Notes: generated by a model from the letters alone, not told the origin. 64,000 nucleotides of DNA from Tamarix chinensis (GCA_030549775.1 CM060174.1:19071693-19135692), one strand, 5' to 3'; shown: positions 36,965 through 49,290, numbered from the stretch's first letter. Numbers and translations are program-made.

Positions 36965-38184
36965 GCAGCTAGGGGGAGCAACGGATGGAGTAGGGGTTGT
37001 GGGAGCAGATTCAGTTTAGTTTTGATTTGTGAGTTTTCAGTGGGAGAGGAGGAGAAACGGAAAGGATGATTACGGCAGTCGGTTATTTATTTAATATACA
37101 TGAGTTCGATATGATTTATTTAAATTTTCTTCATATAGTTAATGTTTAATGAATAGCTGGGCCTTTGGCTTCCCAGTTTCATACCTGAGGGACAACTCCG
37201 TCGTTTTAGGTATTTATTTAATTTATTTTAGGAAGTAATTATTAGTTAAAAAGTATTAAAATTATCTCCTATTTACAATACTCTTATATTTTTTTAATAC
37301 GATTTTGTAGAATATTTTATATTGTGAGAGAAAAAGAATGATAAAATTAAAAATACATTATTTAAAATTTGATACTTCTTGTATAATGTCTTATATATTG
37401 TAAAACAAAATTAAAAATCTAAGGAAAATTTATTTTGAAATTCATTTAAGTTAAATTATTAAAAGTTGAACAATCTATTTTGTATTTAGTTCACTTTTAA
37501 TAGTATCTAATTTACATATACGTATAGAAAATATTATCTGTATATTATAATTAGATGTATATATTAGTATAATTATATACACATAATATTTTATACTTGG
37601 AACCAAATATTTTAGTATCATATTAATTTTTATCCTATTAATTTTATTAAACAAACAATGTACGCTAAACAAAGAGCCAGACATTTCACAAGCATAAAAA
37701 TTAGAAAGAGAGTAGATAGATAGGTAGGAAATGATCAATGTAGGTAGTAATGATTAAAATTCAGTGAAGAATAAAAGAGTAGATAATTAAGTTATTTTAA
37801 TTTGGACATACTGTATAAATAAAACGCATCAGTAAATTCGTTAGAAATTATAAGCAAAGGCAAAAAAAAAAAAATGAGAGAGAGAGAAATAATTTAAAGA
37901 AAACGTAAATCATAAAAAAATCTATACAATTGACATATTATAATAAGATTGCCAGATTTTTGGTTTATTTATGTATGATCTTCCCATATTCTTATAAAAA
38001 AAATTGGAAAAACAAAAACAAAAACAAAAGAGAAACATCCCGCTAAGTCATAGATGGTGGTGGTGACTTGGAACCAGTGTCTAGAGTCTAAACAAAGGCG
38101 CTCAACCTTTGACGATAGTACAGGTTTGAAATCGCCGCCTATATCCCTATAAATGATAGGCCCCATGTCAACTCTGTTTTCCTA
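36965..38184. promoter_or_regulatory. Upstream region of the MORC gene, then AT-rich gene-free DNA
   Basis: The first 120 bp upstream should hold the 5' UTR. A minus-strand TATATTAAATAAA at about 37085-37098 is a possible TATA box. The remainder to 38184 is AT-rich with a short GA run (37873-37886) and no recognisable gene. Confidence 0.4.
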
Positions 38185-39995
38185 TCTATATATATATAAA
38201 AACGAAGTTGTCTAACAGATAATATACGGACAAATTTTTTCGCCTAAACTATATCATTTATTACTAATCATAAATTATTGTTGTCATATATTATTACTAA
38301 TTAATAAGATAGAATAATTAATATAACTATTTATTAATATAATGTGATTATTCATCTCCTATGTACATTGAATGTATATAACTATTCATTTACTGCACAA
38401 CAATTAATTTTAATAAAGTATTAATTATATATTTTCTAATCACATATTTTTTTAATTAATTATCCGAACATTAGTAGAAAAATATTCATTTCCTCCGTAC
38501 TAATTGTATTGTCGGATTATTCATCTCTTGCATATTAATATATAAATAATTAATACACCAAAACTATTCATTTTTTGTACATATATCGAAAAACTAATTT
38601 TAATAAAGTATTAATCAAATATTTTCTAATCAAATATTTTTTTAATTAATTACCTGAACATATGCGGTCAACTATTAATTTCGTGTGTATTAATAAAATT
38701 GTCAAACTATTCATATCCTACATATTAATATATAAATAATTGAAAAATAATTAATATACCAAATAAAGTACATAAACCAGTCAACCAATATATATACATC
38801 TGCTGCCATTAATACAATGCAACTAGCAAATACATATAACTAATTTTAATGAAGTATTTTTTTTAAGGTTAGATCAACATCAATCAAATAGGATGATGAT
38901 GATAATAATTGTTTATAATAATAATTTTATTATTTATGATTAATAATATGACTATTATTATTAATATAACTATAATAATTATAACTATTAATATAATTAA
39001 TACTAATATAATTATTTATATAATTTTGATAATTACTATTATCATAATTTATAATATAATAATGAATATTAATATAATTGATTATTACTATTATGAATAT
39101 TATCATGATTAATAATATAATTATTTTTTCAAAAAACTAATAATATAATAACAACATTGGTTATTATATAAAAATAGAGTTGTTTGGCAAATAATATATA
39201 GACAAATTTTTTCGCTTAAATTATACCTATTTTTACTAATCATATATTATCACCGTCATATATTATTACTAATTAATAAGGTCAAATAAATGATGAAATA
39301 CTCCTGTGTATTAATTGATTTGTCAAACTATTCATCTCCTATGTTGCATAACAACAAAATGATATTAATCTCCTACGTATTAATTGATATATTCATCTAT
39401 TACACATATGTCAGACAACACATATTAATCAAGAATTTTTTTAATTAATTATCTAAAAATATGCAGCCAACTATTCATCTCCTACGTATTAATTGAGTTG
39501 TAAAACTACTAAATATATGAATATAACTATTCATCGATTGCACATATATCGAACAACACATATTAATCAAGTATTTTCTTAATTAATTACTTGAACATAT
39601 GCAACCAACTATTCATCTCCTGCATATTAATTGAATTGTCAAACTAATGAACATATAAATGTAATTTATCTCATGCGAACAACAAATTTATATAACTATT
39701 CATCTTCTGTCATTAATACAACACAATTATTCATCTCCTACATGCAACAAATGCATATAACTATTTATCTGTTGCACATATGTCGAACAATACATATTAA
39801 TCAAGTATTTTATTAATTAATTACTTGAACATATGCAACCAACTATTCATCTCCTACATATTAATTAAATTGTTAAACTATTAATCTCTTATATAATAAT
39901 ATTTTGGGATAAAATATATAAATTATCATTGCCATATACTATTACTAATTAATAAGGTTAAATAAATGATGAAATACTCCCGCGTATTAATGAGA
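38185..39995. repeat. AT-rich repeat block, possibly non-autonomous Helitron-like copies in series
   Basis: Two long copies start at about 38188 (TATATAAAAACGAAGTTGTC) and about 39168 (TATATAAAAATAGAGTTGTT). Both continue GACAAATTTTTTCGC, then CATATATTATTACTAATTAA. A third partial copy starts near 39900. Within them, ACTATTCATCTCCTACRTATTAATT recurs about eight times. The opening TCTATATATATATAAAAACG resembles plant Helitron 5' ends. I did not find a clear CTRR terminus with hairpin, so the class is tentative. A TTA/ATA-rich tract lies at about 38885-39150. Confidence 0.5.
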
Positions 39996-41315
39996 AATGT
40001 ATAAGTGTTTTAAATGGAATGAATGGTGGTATTTTAAGCTAATTAAGGATTTTATTTTGGAAATTAATTAAATAAATTACTTTATTTAAATTAAGAAGAA
40101 TGAAATAGTTTCAAATTAATATAAAATTTATCAATAATTTAATTGGAGAAAATTAGAGTGTGTTGTTAATTTAAAATGGAATTTAAGAATATTCTTTCAA
40201 AAATCCCTAAATTAGCCTAAAAATATAATTTAATTATTATTTTGATAATTATATTTTATTAAACATCCCAATTACCCAAATCATGCTAATTAATCCAACC
40301 ACTAATTTCCCTTCTTTTTCCTTTTTTTCCCTTTTTCCTTTTCTCCCTCCTTTTTCCTTTTTCTTTCTTTCCCCTTCTCTTCCTTATTCCCCCCCGACTT
40401 GGGCTGGCCTGCTGGCCCAGCACCCTTGAGCGGCCCAGCTCCCCAGCGCACACCCTCCTTTCTTCCGGCCGGTTCGGCTCCCTTTTTTTTCTTTCTTTTC
40501 TTTTCCGCTGGACCGCCGGTCCAGCCTTCTTCTTCCTTCCCCGCGTCGTCTTCTTTCCTTCGCCGCCTTCAACACGAAATTTCTGCCGGAAAAGGAAAGC
40601 CTGCAACAACAGCTCCAGCACCGGTCATTTCACCCTCTTCTCCTCGTTGTCTTCCCTATGGACATGACCGATCAACTCAGTCCCTCTCCCCGCACGAAAA
40701 CCTTCTTCTTTTTCAACAAATCATGGCCTGCAAATCACAGACCATGTGCCGGCGAATCTCGCCGGACGACCTACCCTAACCCTAAACCCCCTAACCTCCC
40801 TCGAAGATTTGTCGTTTCCCGTCCCAATTTGCCTATAAATAGCCCTAACCATTGCCTTAATCGGGTTTGAAATTTGAAACCCAGAAAACCAGAGTCGCAC
40901 ACCACCCCACCTTTAGCCGCCCTTTCCTCCGCCTTCGGCCACCGTTGTTGCCTGCCCGCGCCACCAACATCCTCCCTGCACCTCCCTCTACACAACCAGA
41001 CTACTAGCTCCCCCTACCTTACCTCGCACGAGTCGCCTTATCCGCGCGAAGTTGCCTTCTCGAAACAGCCTTTCGTCCCCCCACCGCCACCTACAGCTCC
41101 GCCACTACCCCCCAAATCAACCAGCAGTTCCTGCCCTACCACCCTACACCTCCCCTTTCTCCTAGTTTCCCTTCCCTAGCCTCCACCTCCATTTTTCCCC
41201 TCTCTTCCCCTCCTCCACTGCCGCTGCAGCTGCCGTCGTGCCGACGTCGGCGCCACCACCTCTCCGCCAGGTTGCCCAACACCCTGAACCCTAAATCTTA
41301 AAAAAAAAGTGATTA

Positions 41316-41541
41316 ATGATTTATTATTATTAACTACTATTATTAGTATTATTATGATTAATATTAACATTATAATTATTATTACTAATACTACCACCCT
41401 TATTATTATTACTAGGACCCAACCTTACCCTAAGAACCTCTAATTAATGGTGTTAATTAACTATAAGACCTTGTTAAGTTATTACTATTATCTCTATTGT
41501 TATTATTATGATTATTATGATTATTATTATTATCGTTATTG

Positions 41542-41585
<44 letters not shown>

Positions 41586-41936
41586 ATCATCATCATCATC
41601 ATCATTACTATTGTTATATTTACCACACTTATTACTTTAACTACTATTACCATCATTAATATCCTTATTATCATTATTATTTAATACTATTACTTTTAGT
41701 ACTCTTATTATCATTATCTGCATTATTACTAGTATTATCGTTATCACTATTATTGTTATTATTATTCCTATTATAATTATTATTTTTATTTTTATCATTA
41801 TTATTATTATTATGGTTGTATGTTGTTGCGTTATTATCATTATTATTTTCATTACCCTTATTGTTATTATTATTATTATTATTACTATCGTTATTGCTAT
41901 CACCATTATTTTCACTATCATTATTATTATTATTAT

Positions 41937-41980
<44 letters not shown>

Positions 41981-42054
41981 TATTATTGTTCTAACTCTTA
42001 TTATCGTTGTGTTATCCTTATTAATATTTTTAGTATTATTATTGCTATTTGCAC

Positions 42055-42093
<39 letters not shown>

Positions 42094-42330
42094 CATCATC
42101 ATCATTATCATTATTATTTTTATTATTATTAGTAGTAGTAGTATTATTATTATTATTATTATTACCATGATCATGGTTGTTGTTATTATTATTATTACCA
42201 TCATTATTATTATTATCACTTATACTACTACAATTTCAATTGCTATTATCAACATTATTATCATTGTAACCACTATTATTATTAGTAGTAGTATTTTTAC
42301 TATTATTATTTGTATTAATAATAATATTGT
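41316..42330. repeat. Degenerate trinucleotide tract (TTA/ATT)n, about 1 kb, with pure (TAG)n at 41938-41980
   Basis: Nearly the whole kilobase keeps a 3-bp register of ATT with scattered ATC, GTT, ACC and CAT variants, plus a clean 43-bp AGT run. Every frame therefore stays open and encodes poly-Ile/Leu/Tyr. These frames are artefacts. Confidence 0.95.
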
Positions 42331-43722
42331 TATTAGTAATATTAAAACCCTTTACTTTGATAACTATTGATATTACTAAGGCGTGTCGTAATTAGTGGTC
42401 ATTTGCTTAACTACCTTAAGAATAATGATGACCCCACCTTTTTAATTATAAACTACTATTATTAATATTAATTATAGTACTAGGCCAGGATAGGGGTAAG
42501 ATAGGAAATTATGATAATTTGGGTAGAGGGAGATTGACCCTTAGTATTTCTTCCTTAGGTGAACTGGGTCAAACCCCAGGAGGTGTAGGAGCATGCTCCA
42601 AGCCCGGCGCTGATTTAGGTAAGGACGTAACTAAGGCCACCTGTGTGTATTGCATGTTTTAACTGTCTTGTATGCCTTGTGCGGTTGTATGCTATAATAT
42701 GTATGTTATCCGTGTATTTATGTAGTGCAGCGTGGAACCGAGGTATATTCTTGTGCTCTTGTCTGTATGTACTAATATGGTAAGGTGCAAATATGACGTG
42801 ATGTGGCGTGACCCCTATGACACGCATGCTAAGTATTTTGATGGGGAGTTGTGGAGTGGGGGCTTGAAAGAGAAAAATAAGCAACTAAGATAACCAAAGG
42901 GAAGTACGCTGGTTAACGTAGGTATGGGCGACCTAGGTAATCTGTAATTTGTGAAATGATGAGAAAAAGGGGGAATTCAATAAATAGAAGAATGGAAGAA
43001 AATAAGGTTACCTAGGGGAAACTAGGGTTTGCATGGGAATGATAGAGTTGGCATGGTGGAAATGATAGGGTTTGCATGGGGAGGTTAAGGCCCGCATGGG
43101 GGCGAACCTTACGTATGAAAAGTTACTTTGGGACGTGGGAAAAGTAATGGAAGGTCTGTTTGGGAGTCTAGAGGCTTGAGGTGAAAAATAGTATGTAGGG
43201 TCATATAAGGGTACCTAGGGTTTGGGGAAGAAACCCTAATTTGAGAAGGTGGAAAAAGAAAAAGAAAATAATAAGAATAAATGAGGAGGAGTGAGGTATG
43301 AGGGAGAGTTGAGTCTGAGGGTCATGATTTGGGTTTCCAATGTGAGAAATTTTTTAAGTATGATAATTACATAGGGTGTTTAGTGGTCTAATATAAGTGC
43401 GGGAGATAGCTCGGTAACATAAACCGAGTAGGGATATAGCTAAGGTTGAATGTGTGACATGTGTCCTACGTGTCGTGGATGTTCTATATGATTTATGTGT
43501 CGTGGTCTTAAATGCCATCATCTTAACTGTTTCATGTGTGGCGTGGCTTGGAATCAAGTTGTGTGCATGTGCCCTCATTAGTACGTGATAGTACGACTAT
43601 GTCTCATCGGTTTTGATGTGATGTGTTGAGGCCCTCTAGCCATGCATGACATGGGTGATATGCCCTCGAATAAGATACATTAAAACAATAACGACTTACA
43701 GAGAAAGATGTTGAGCTGAACC

Positions 43723-44040
43723 CAGACCGGTCCACCGGCTATAATAGTGGCAGGGTATCTTACCCTCGCGACCGTTCCACCGGCTATAATAGTGGTAGGG
43801 CATGTGCCCTCACGACCATTCCACCGGCTATAATAGTGGGGGATTTCGTGCTCACCAAACCAAACGTAAAAGTGATAAGACATGGAAAGATACTAATATT
43901 TACAGTGGAATACCTTGTGAGTCGGGATCAGACCGGTCCACCGGTAAATAATAGTGGCAGGGTATATTTCCCTCGCGACCGTTCCACCGGCTATAATAGT
44001 GGCAGGGCATGGCCCTCGTGACCGTTCCACCAGCTATAAT
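43723..44040 (+). repeat. Hairpin minisatellite of the host LTR
   Basis: Two clusters of about 45-bp units (43723-43845 and about 43930-44040). Each unit has GACCGGTCCACCGGCTATAA, then TAGTGGCAGGG. AGGGTA-TCT-TACCCT forms a perfect 6-bp stem. The last unit is cut by the insertion at 44041. Confidence 0.9.
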
Positions 44041-44624
44041 TGTAATACCCCGTATTTTTAAAATCCAGATTTATTAAGTTTAATGATTTTATTAGCGTAA
44101 TTTGATGTAAACAATTCATTATTTTAATTTCGATTCGTTTTATGGATTTATCAACGATTTTGAATTCATAATTGAATGTAATTAATCATTTTCGGGAAGT
44201 AATATTTTATCGACGTTTTAATTAATTAAATGTAATATTTTCGGGAAGTTTAAATTAAAAATAGTTTCAGAACTTATTTAAGAATTTCTTTTTGAAATTA
44301 ATTTTCTTCCGTTCTACGCTTTTTAGTTTGCGGAAAACCGATTTCGGAAATTATTAAAATTAGTCTTGATTTATTAGAATTTGACTTAAACATTTTATTA
44401 TATACTTTTAAATAATTTTTCGAGGTCTTATAATACATTTTCGTAAATAATATAAATTTCTACGTCCGTTGGTAAATTCTTCCGAAAATGTTTCTGAGAT
44501 TCTTTATATAGCTTTTTATTAATTTTAAGCCTTCGGATCTATTCGAAATAAATTTTCGTTAAATAAATTTTAGATAAAATCATCCATTAATAATTTTATA
44601 CTTTTAGTATTTATTTTATATGTG

Positions 44625-44663
<39 letters not shown>

Positions 44664-46337
44664 AACCTACCCGACCGGTCGACCCCCCCCTCTTCTTTCC
44701 CTTTCTCTTCTCTTCTTCCCTTTCTTTCTTCCTCTGCTGCTCCCGACTCCCTGTCCCGCAACCCTAACCCTGCGCAGCCTCCCTCACCGCCACTTCTCCC
44801 CAGCTCCTCCCCGCTCCGGCCAACCTCGCCAGCACCCGTCGACCACCGTCGCAGCAACTGCGAGCAGCCGCGCACAGCAACCACGCACAGCAGCCGAAGT
44901 AGAGTCGCTGCAGCGACTGCGCGCAGGAGCAGCAACCGCAGCAGGTCTTGCCGCCGTCCGACCATGGCGAGCTCGGGCGACGACCGGCGAGCCACCTCCG
45001 GCCTCCGACGAAGCTTCCTCGGCCCTCCTTGCTCCGTTTTTTACTGATTTTTGTTGGTATAATTTTCTAGAAACCCTAATATATATATTTGATTAATTGA
45101 GTGTGATTTAGCTTGTGAAAAGCTAAATTGATTGTTGTATTATGTATATATGTGCTGTAAGATTGATTTGGATATATTAATTGTATGGTTTGTGTTGAAA
45201 ATTTGGGAAATTGAATTTTAGGCCGGGTTATGCCCAATTTTTTTCGGATCCGTCCGATTTGGCGATTTTAGATAAATTGATTATACAATATGCTTTAAAA
45301 TGTATCTAATTTTATGTCGGAACCGTCAATTTGAGAAATTTATGCGGAATCAATCGGAATTCGATTCCTAGGTCAAAATTCTTGTGTAACGAAATTGGGT
45401 CGCGTAATTGAGTCGTTTCACTCAATTGATTTTACATTATCGTTTGAAATGTATTTAATTTCATATCGCAAGCGTTAATTTGGGAAAATTGTGCGTAATT
45501 AATCGGAATTGGATATTTAGGTCAAAACTCTTACGGGTCCAAATTGGATTGTGTAATTGAGTTATTTTATTCAATTGACTATATAAATTACATTAGAGTA
45601 TGTTTAATTACATTTCTGAACCGTCAATTGATATGTTTTGGCAAGAGTTGATCGGATTTGCATTCCGGGCCCAAAAACCCTAATTATGCTGAATTGGGTA
45701 TTTCTTTTATTGGTTTTGATAAATTGATTATTTAATATGTTATAAAATGTGTTTAATTGCATATCTAAATATTCAATTTGAGTAAATTAATAGAATTCAA
45801 TTGAATTGTATTTTCGGGCCTAAAACCCTAATCTTCGGGGAGTGTTTTACAAATTGATTTTTGTTGTGCGTCTTTTATTTAATCGATTTCTGTCTTTGGG
45901 TTTTAAATCATTTAAATTATGTTTTAATATAATCGGTTTGGATCTAGTTCTATATAAATTGTCGGTTTACCTATTTAGTTATAAAACCTAATGAATAAGC
46001 CATTTTCGATAAATTAATTTATAATCGATTATTCTTTCTTGAGCTTTCCAAATTAATTTGCAATGTCCTAAGTGGTATTTGTATTAATCCATTTGGATTT
46101 ATTTTTAATCTCAAATCTTAATAGAGCTATGCTTTTAAGTCCTAAGTTTTGGACAAATTTTCTAAGAAAGATCATTTGTGTTGTTCGTGTTTATTTAATT
46201 AGAATATGTGAATTATTGATTGATAGAATAGTTTCTAATTTAGTTTTCGATTTCTATCGGATCTAGGACAGCTTTCTCGTGGATCCACGAGCTAGTGACC
46301 TCTCTCCCTCTTATCTCGCTTAGCTAGCTTCGGATCC

Positions 46338-46357
46338 AGGTAAGTTCCTACTTACCT
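46338..46357 (+). other. Conserved LTR palindrome AGGTAAGT-TCCT-ACTTACCT
   Basis: A perfect 8-bp stem with a 4-nt loop. The equivalent in the copy at 56432 is AGGTAAG-TCATTC-CTTACCT (59314-59333), and in family 2 it is AAGGTAAG-GCATT-CTTATCTT (12703-12723). The left arm also looks like a splice donor (AG|GTAAGT). Confidence 0.7.
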
Positions 46358-47319
46358 CCACTTATGGGTGTTTCGTAAGGATGTGGCTAATGTCCCTACG
46401 TGTTATGTGACTTGTATGCCTTGGATGCTTCGTACATATATATCATGTCCTGTTGTGTATCACCTGATTGTCCTTAACGTGTTTTATGCGTAGCGCAGCT
46501 TGGAGTTAAGGTGTGTGGTATGTGTTTTTCTTATTATATGAATGTGATATCCATATGTGGTGATTATGATGTGCTGTGGCATGATTCAACCCTCTAGGAC
46601 ATGCATGTTAGGGTAATTATTATTATGACATGGAGATGAAATGATAAAAGAAATAAATGGGAAGTGAACTGCTAAAGAGGGTATGAGGTTGACCGAAAGG
46701 AAAAAGAGATGAGAGCTATGCATGGAAAATTCTAGGGTTTGCATGGGGACTTCGAGAGTTTGCATGGGTTGGATAAAACTTGCATGAGGATGATCGTTAC
46801 GTGAGAAAAGTTGTATTAAAGTGTAAATAAGCTAAGGGGAGAGTTGTGGAGTGTTTGGAGACTTGGGATGAAAAATAATACGTAGGTTGGTGTGAGGGGT
46901 ATAAGGGACCCGATTAGGGTTTTGGGAGAAAGTAGTGATTGATTTGGGATTGAACTTAAAAGAGATGAGGTGTTTGACGATAAATGAATTAATGGTAGTA
47001 AGGCAAGAGGAAATTGGGCCACATAGGTCCAATTAGGGTTTCAAGGGAAACCCTAGAGAGGAATAGTGGGTAGAGTGTGGTTTCACAAGGTGATGGGCTT
47101 CAAGCCACACCCCTAAGAGTTGGCTTTCATTATGTGTAAGTGAAAAGGGGAATGGATATCGAGGTATGATAAGGGGCGCAAGAGTCCCAAGATATGGGAC
47201 AGGCTCTCCTGGGAGGATAAGTGTGGATATAGTTAGCCATGCATGTCAAGGGAAATTCTTTCAAATAAGATATGTTAAGACACTAATCACTTAAAGAGAA
47301 AGATGTTGAGCCGGACCCA

Positions 47320-47655
47320 GACCGGTCCACCGGCGAATAATAGTGGCTAGGGCCGGGGTGCCCTACATGACCGGTCCACCGGCAATAATAGTGGCAGGGT
47401 ATGTTACCCTCATGACCGGTCCACCGGCTATAATAGTGGGGGATTCCGTGCTCAACAAACCGAACGTAATCGATAAGACATTGGAAAGATACGAAGTAAT
47501 TACAGTGAAACATCATGTGAGTCGGGGCCAGACCGGTCCACCGGCGAATAATAGTGGCAGGGTATGTTACCCTCATGACCGGTCCACCGGCTAAAATAGT
47601 GGCAGGGCATGACCCTCATGACCGGTCCACCGGCTATAATAGTGGGGTTCCCGCA
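47320..47655 (+). repeat. Hairpin minisatellite of the nested LTR
   Basis: Two clusters of three units beginning GACCGGTCCACCGGC. The regular unit is 45 bp and contains the stem AGGGTA-TGT-TACCCT. It corresponds to 43723-44040 in the host copy, with the same two-cluster layout separated by about 90 bp of GTGCTC...GAGTCGGG sequence. Confidence 0.9.
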
Positions 47656-48578
47656 CTCACATGAATTGATAAAGACTATGATGTGAATCGACTATATTTA
47701 CCAGAGATCTAAAGAACGAGTCTACTCGATCGGGGCTGAGCATGTCCCTAAGTAATGTTCGGGGCCGGACATGTCCCTAAGTAATGTCCGCGAGGCTAAA
47801 TGCCCAATTGGTTTGGTTCGGCATTTCCCATAAATGCCCGTTTGATAAATGCCTGATTCGGCTTGGTTTGGTTTGGCGTTGTCCAAAAATGTCTGGTTGG
47901 TTGGTTTAACATTATCCATAAATGCCTGGTTGGTTTATCTGAATCTCTTATCGGTTTAAGATATTACATATGTTTCGCATGTTATTATATGTGTGTGGTA
48001 GGACTTGTGATGTGGGTTTGAGTATGTATGTTATTGTATTAACGTATTGTGCTATAATTTAATCTGCACTTGATGATATCTCTCCTATAAGGTAGGTTAG
48101 CGAGACTTACTCAGTATTGGACCCGTACTGATACTACACTGGTTGAATGGGTCCTGTGATGATCCACCGATGGTGGGGAGCAGACCTTTGATGCAGGTTT
48201 TGATCGGTTACTGTTTTGGGGTGGAAGGCTTGACTTGTGTGAGTAGGCGATCCGGATAATTATCCTTCGGGATTTGTTTGTTTAATTGTATTCATCCTTT
48301 GGAAGTTGCAAGTATTGTATTTAAATTTCCAAGGATTTTGTAATTGACTTTTAATTTCTCGTAACGCTGTTATGCTTTAAAATTCGAATTTAATTGTTTG
48401 ACAGGTTTTAGCCTTGCATCTAACATGAGATAGATGGTTGACATTTATCTTGTGTTAGATGTGGCGGTAACATTTCCCAAATTCGCTCCTAGCTTCCGCT
48501 TTAATCTTTCAAAATTTTTTTTTTCAGTAGTGAAATTTGGAGGTGTTACAAGTTGGAGTGAAATTTGGGGGTGTTACA

Positions 48579-49267
48579 ATAATAGTGGGGTTCCCGCACT
48601 CACATGGATCGATAAAGACTATGATGTGAATCGTTATAATTGTCTGAGATCTTATGAGAAAGTTATCTGATTCGTAACCAGCATTGTTCATCTGTGTTAT
48701 TGTTTATTATTCACATGCTATATCTGCTTGTTCATGTACTTCTGTGTATGTGGGCCTTAGTACGTCTGTTCCCTTACTCAGTACGTAGCGTACTGATCAC
48801 CCGTTTCATGGGTACTGCTCATTCCCACGAGCAGAAGACCTGTCTGAGTTTTGCACGTAGGGGACGATGTCTGTGGCATTTTCAGGACTGAGAGTCGAGT
48901 CTGGATCTAGCTTGGGGGACGAGAGTGACGTGGCTGGAGAACTTCCCCCTATCTTGTTTATTTGCATTATCGTACTCTATTATTCCGATATTCTAATTCC
49001 TCTGACATTTGGAATTTTTAAATTACACTTCGGAATGTAACTTTTGATTTTCGCACTCTGATTCCGTAAAACTAATGCTTTACGAATGATTTGTTTTGGT
49101 TCTATTCTTTTTAGCCTTAGCACTTAGTATTGGGTCGGTAGGCATGAATCGATCTGGTACTAAGTGTGGCGGTAATACCCCTGGATTTACAATTTTATTT
49201 GCTTGCTTCCGCTAAACTCCTTTAAAAGTAAACGAAATTTTTCCGTAGTAAATTTGGGGGTGTTACA
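48579..49267 (+). mobile_element. Giant-LTR family 1, host copy, right part
   Basis: Continues the interrupted minisatellite (ATAATAGTGGGG), then CGCACTCACATGGATCGATA, matching 47650-47680 of the nested copy. It ends with AAGTGTGGCGGTAATACCCC, CTTCCGC and AAATTTGGGGGTGTTACA at 49267. The next bases, CAACA, have no partner at the left end that I could find. Confidence 0.75.
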
Positions 49268-49290
49268 CAACATGTCTCTCTCTTAAAAAC

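Larger units (their letters stand above)
39996..44040 (+). mobile_element. Giant-LTR family 1, host copy, left part
   Basis: Parallels the intact copy at 44041-48578. The order is an AT-rich 5' zone, a pyrimidine/GC-rich leader (40300-41280), a gapped TTA tract (41316-42330), an AGGTAAG site (42617), a GCATGGGG-word region (43020-43100) and the GACCGGTCC minisatellite (43723-44040). It is interrupted at 44040 by the nested copy and resumes at 48579. The 5' terminus is not a clear TGTAATACC and may be truncated near 40000. Frames in the leader (40399-41179 and its reverse) are not genes. Confidence 0.65.
44041..48578 (+). mobile_element. Complete 4.5-kb solo LTR (family 1) nested in its own family, TSD ATAAT
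   Basis: Starts TGTAATACCCCG and ends GGGGGTGTTACA, which are inverted terminal words. It is flanked by ATAAT at 44036-44040 and 48579-48583. Removing it restores CTATAATAGTGGGG, the normal unit of the host minisatellite. Internal layout: an A-run (44629-44661), a pyrimidine/GC-rich leader (44670-45045), an AT-rich zone, a hairpin at 46338, a minisatellite at 47320, and a CTTCCGC...TTTGGGGGTGTTACA tail. No second LTR and no gag or pol are inside, so a solo LTR is the simplest reading. A large non-autonomous element is the alternative. The last 20 bp occur twice (48531-48550 and 48559-48578). Confidence 0.85.

Noticed and set aside
40770..40800. Telomere-like CCCTAA words
   Set aside because: Only two imperfect repeats. 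Similar short runs at 7480 and 44760 are also within LTR sequence, so there is no interstitial telomere array.
40286..41179. Open frames of 60-126 codons in a pyrimidine/GC-rich stretch
   Set aside because: This is the LTR leader, with equivalents at 15.0-15.7 and 44.6-45.1 kb. The predicted peptides are low-complexity Pro/Ser/Arg and are not conserved in frame between copies.
41316..42370. Several long open frames on both strands encoding poly-Ile/Leu/Tyr/Val
   Set aside because: They arise because a TTA/ATT trinucleotide tract has no stops in most frames. There is no protein-like composition or homology.
47320..47655. CRISPR-like regular repeats
   Set aside because: The units are contiguous tandem repeats with no unique spacers, and the genome is a plant nuclear one.
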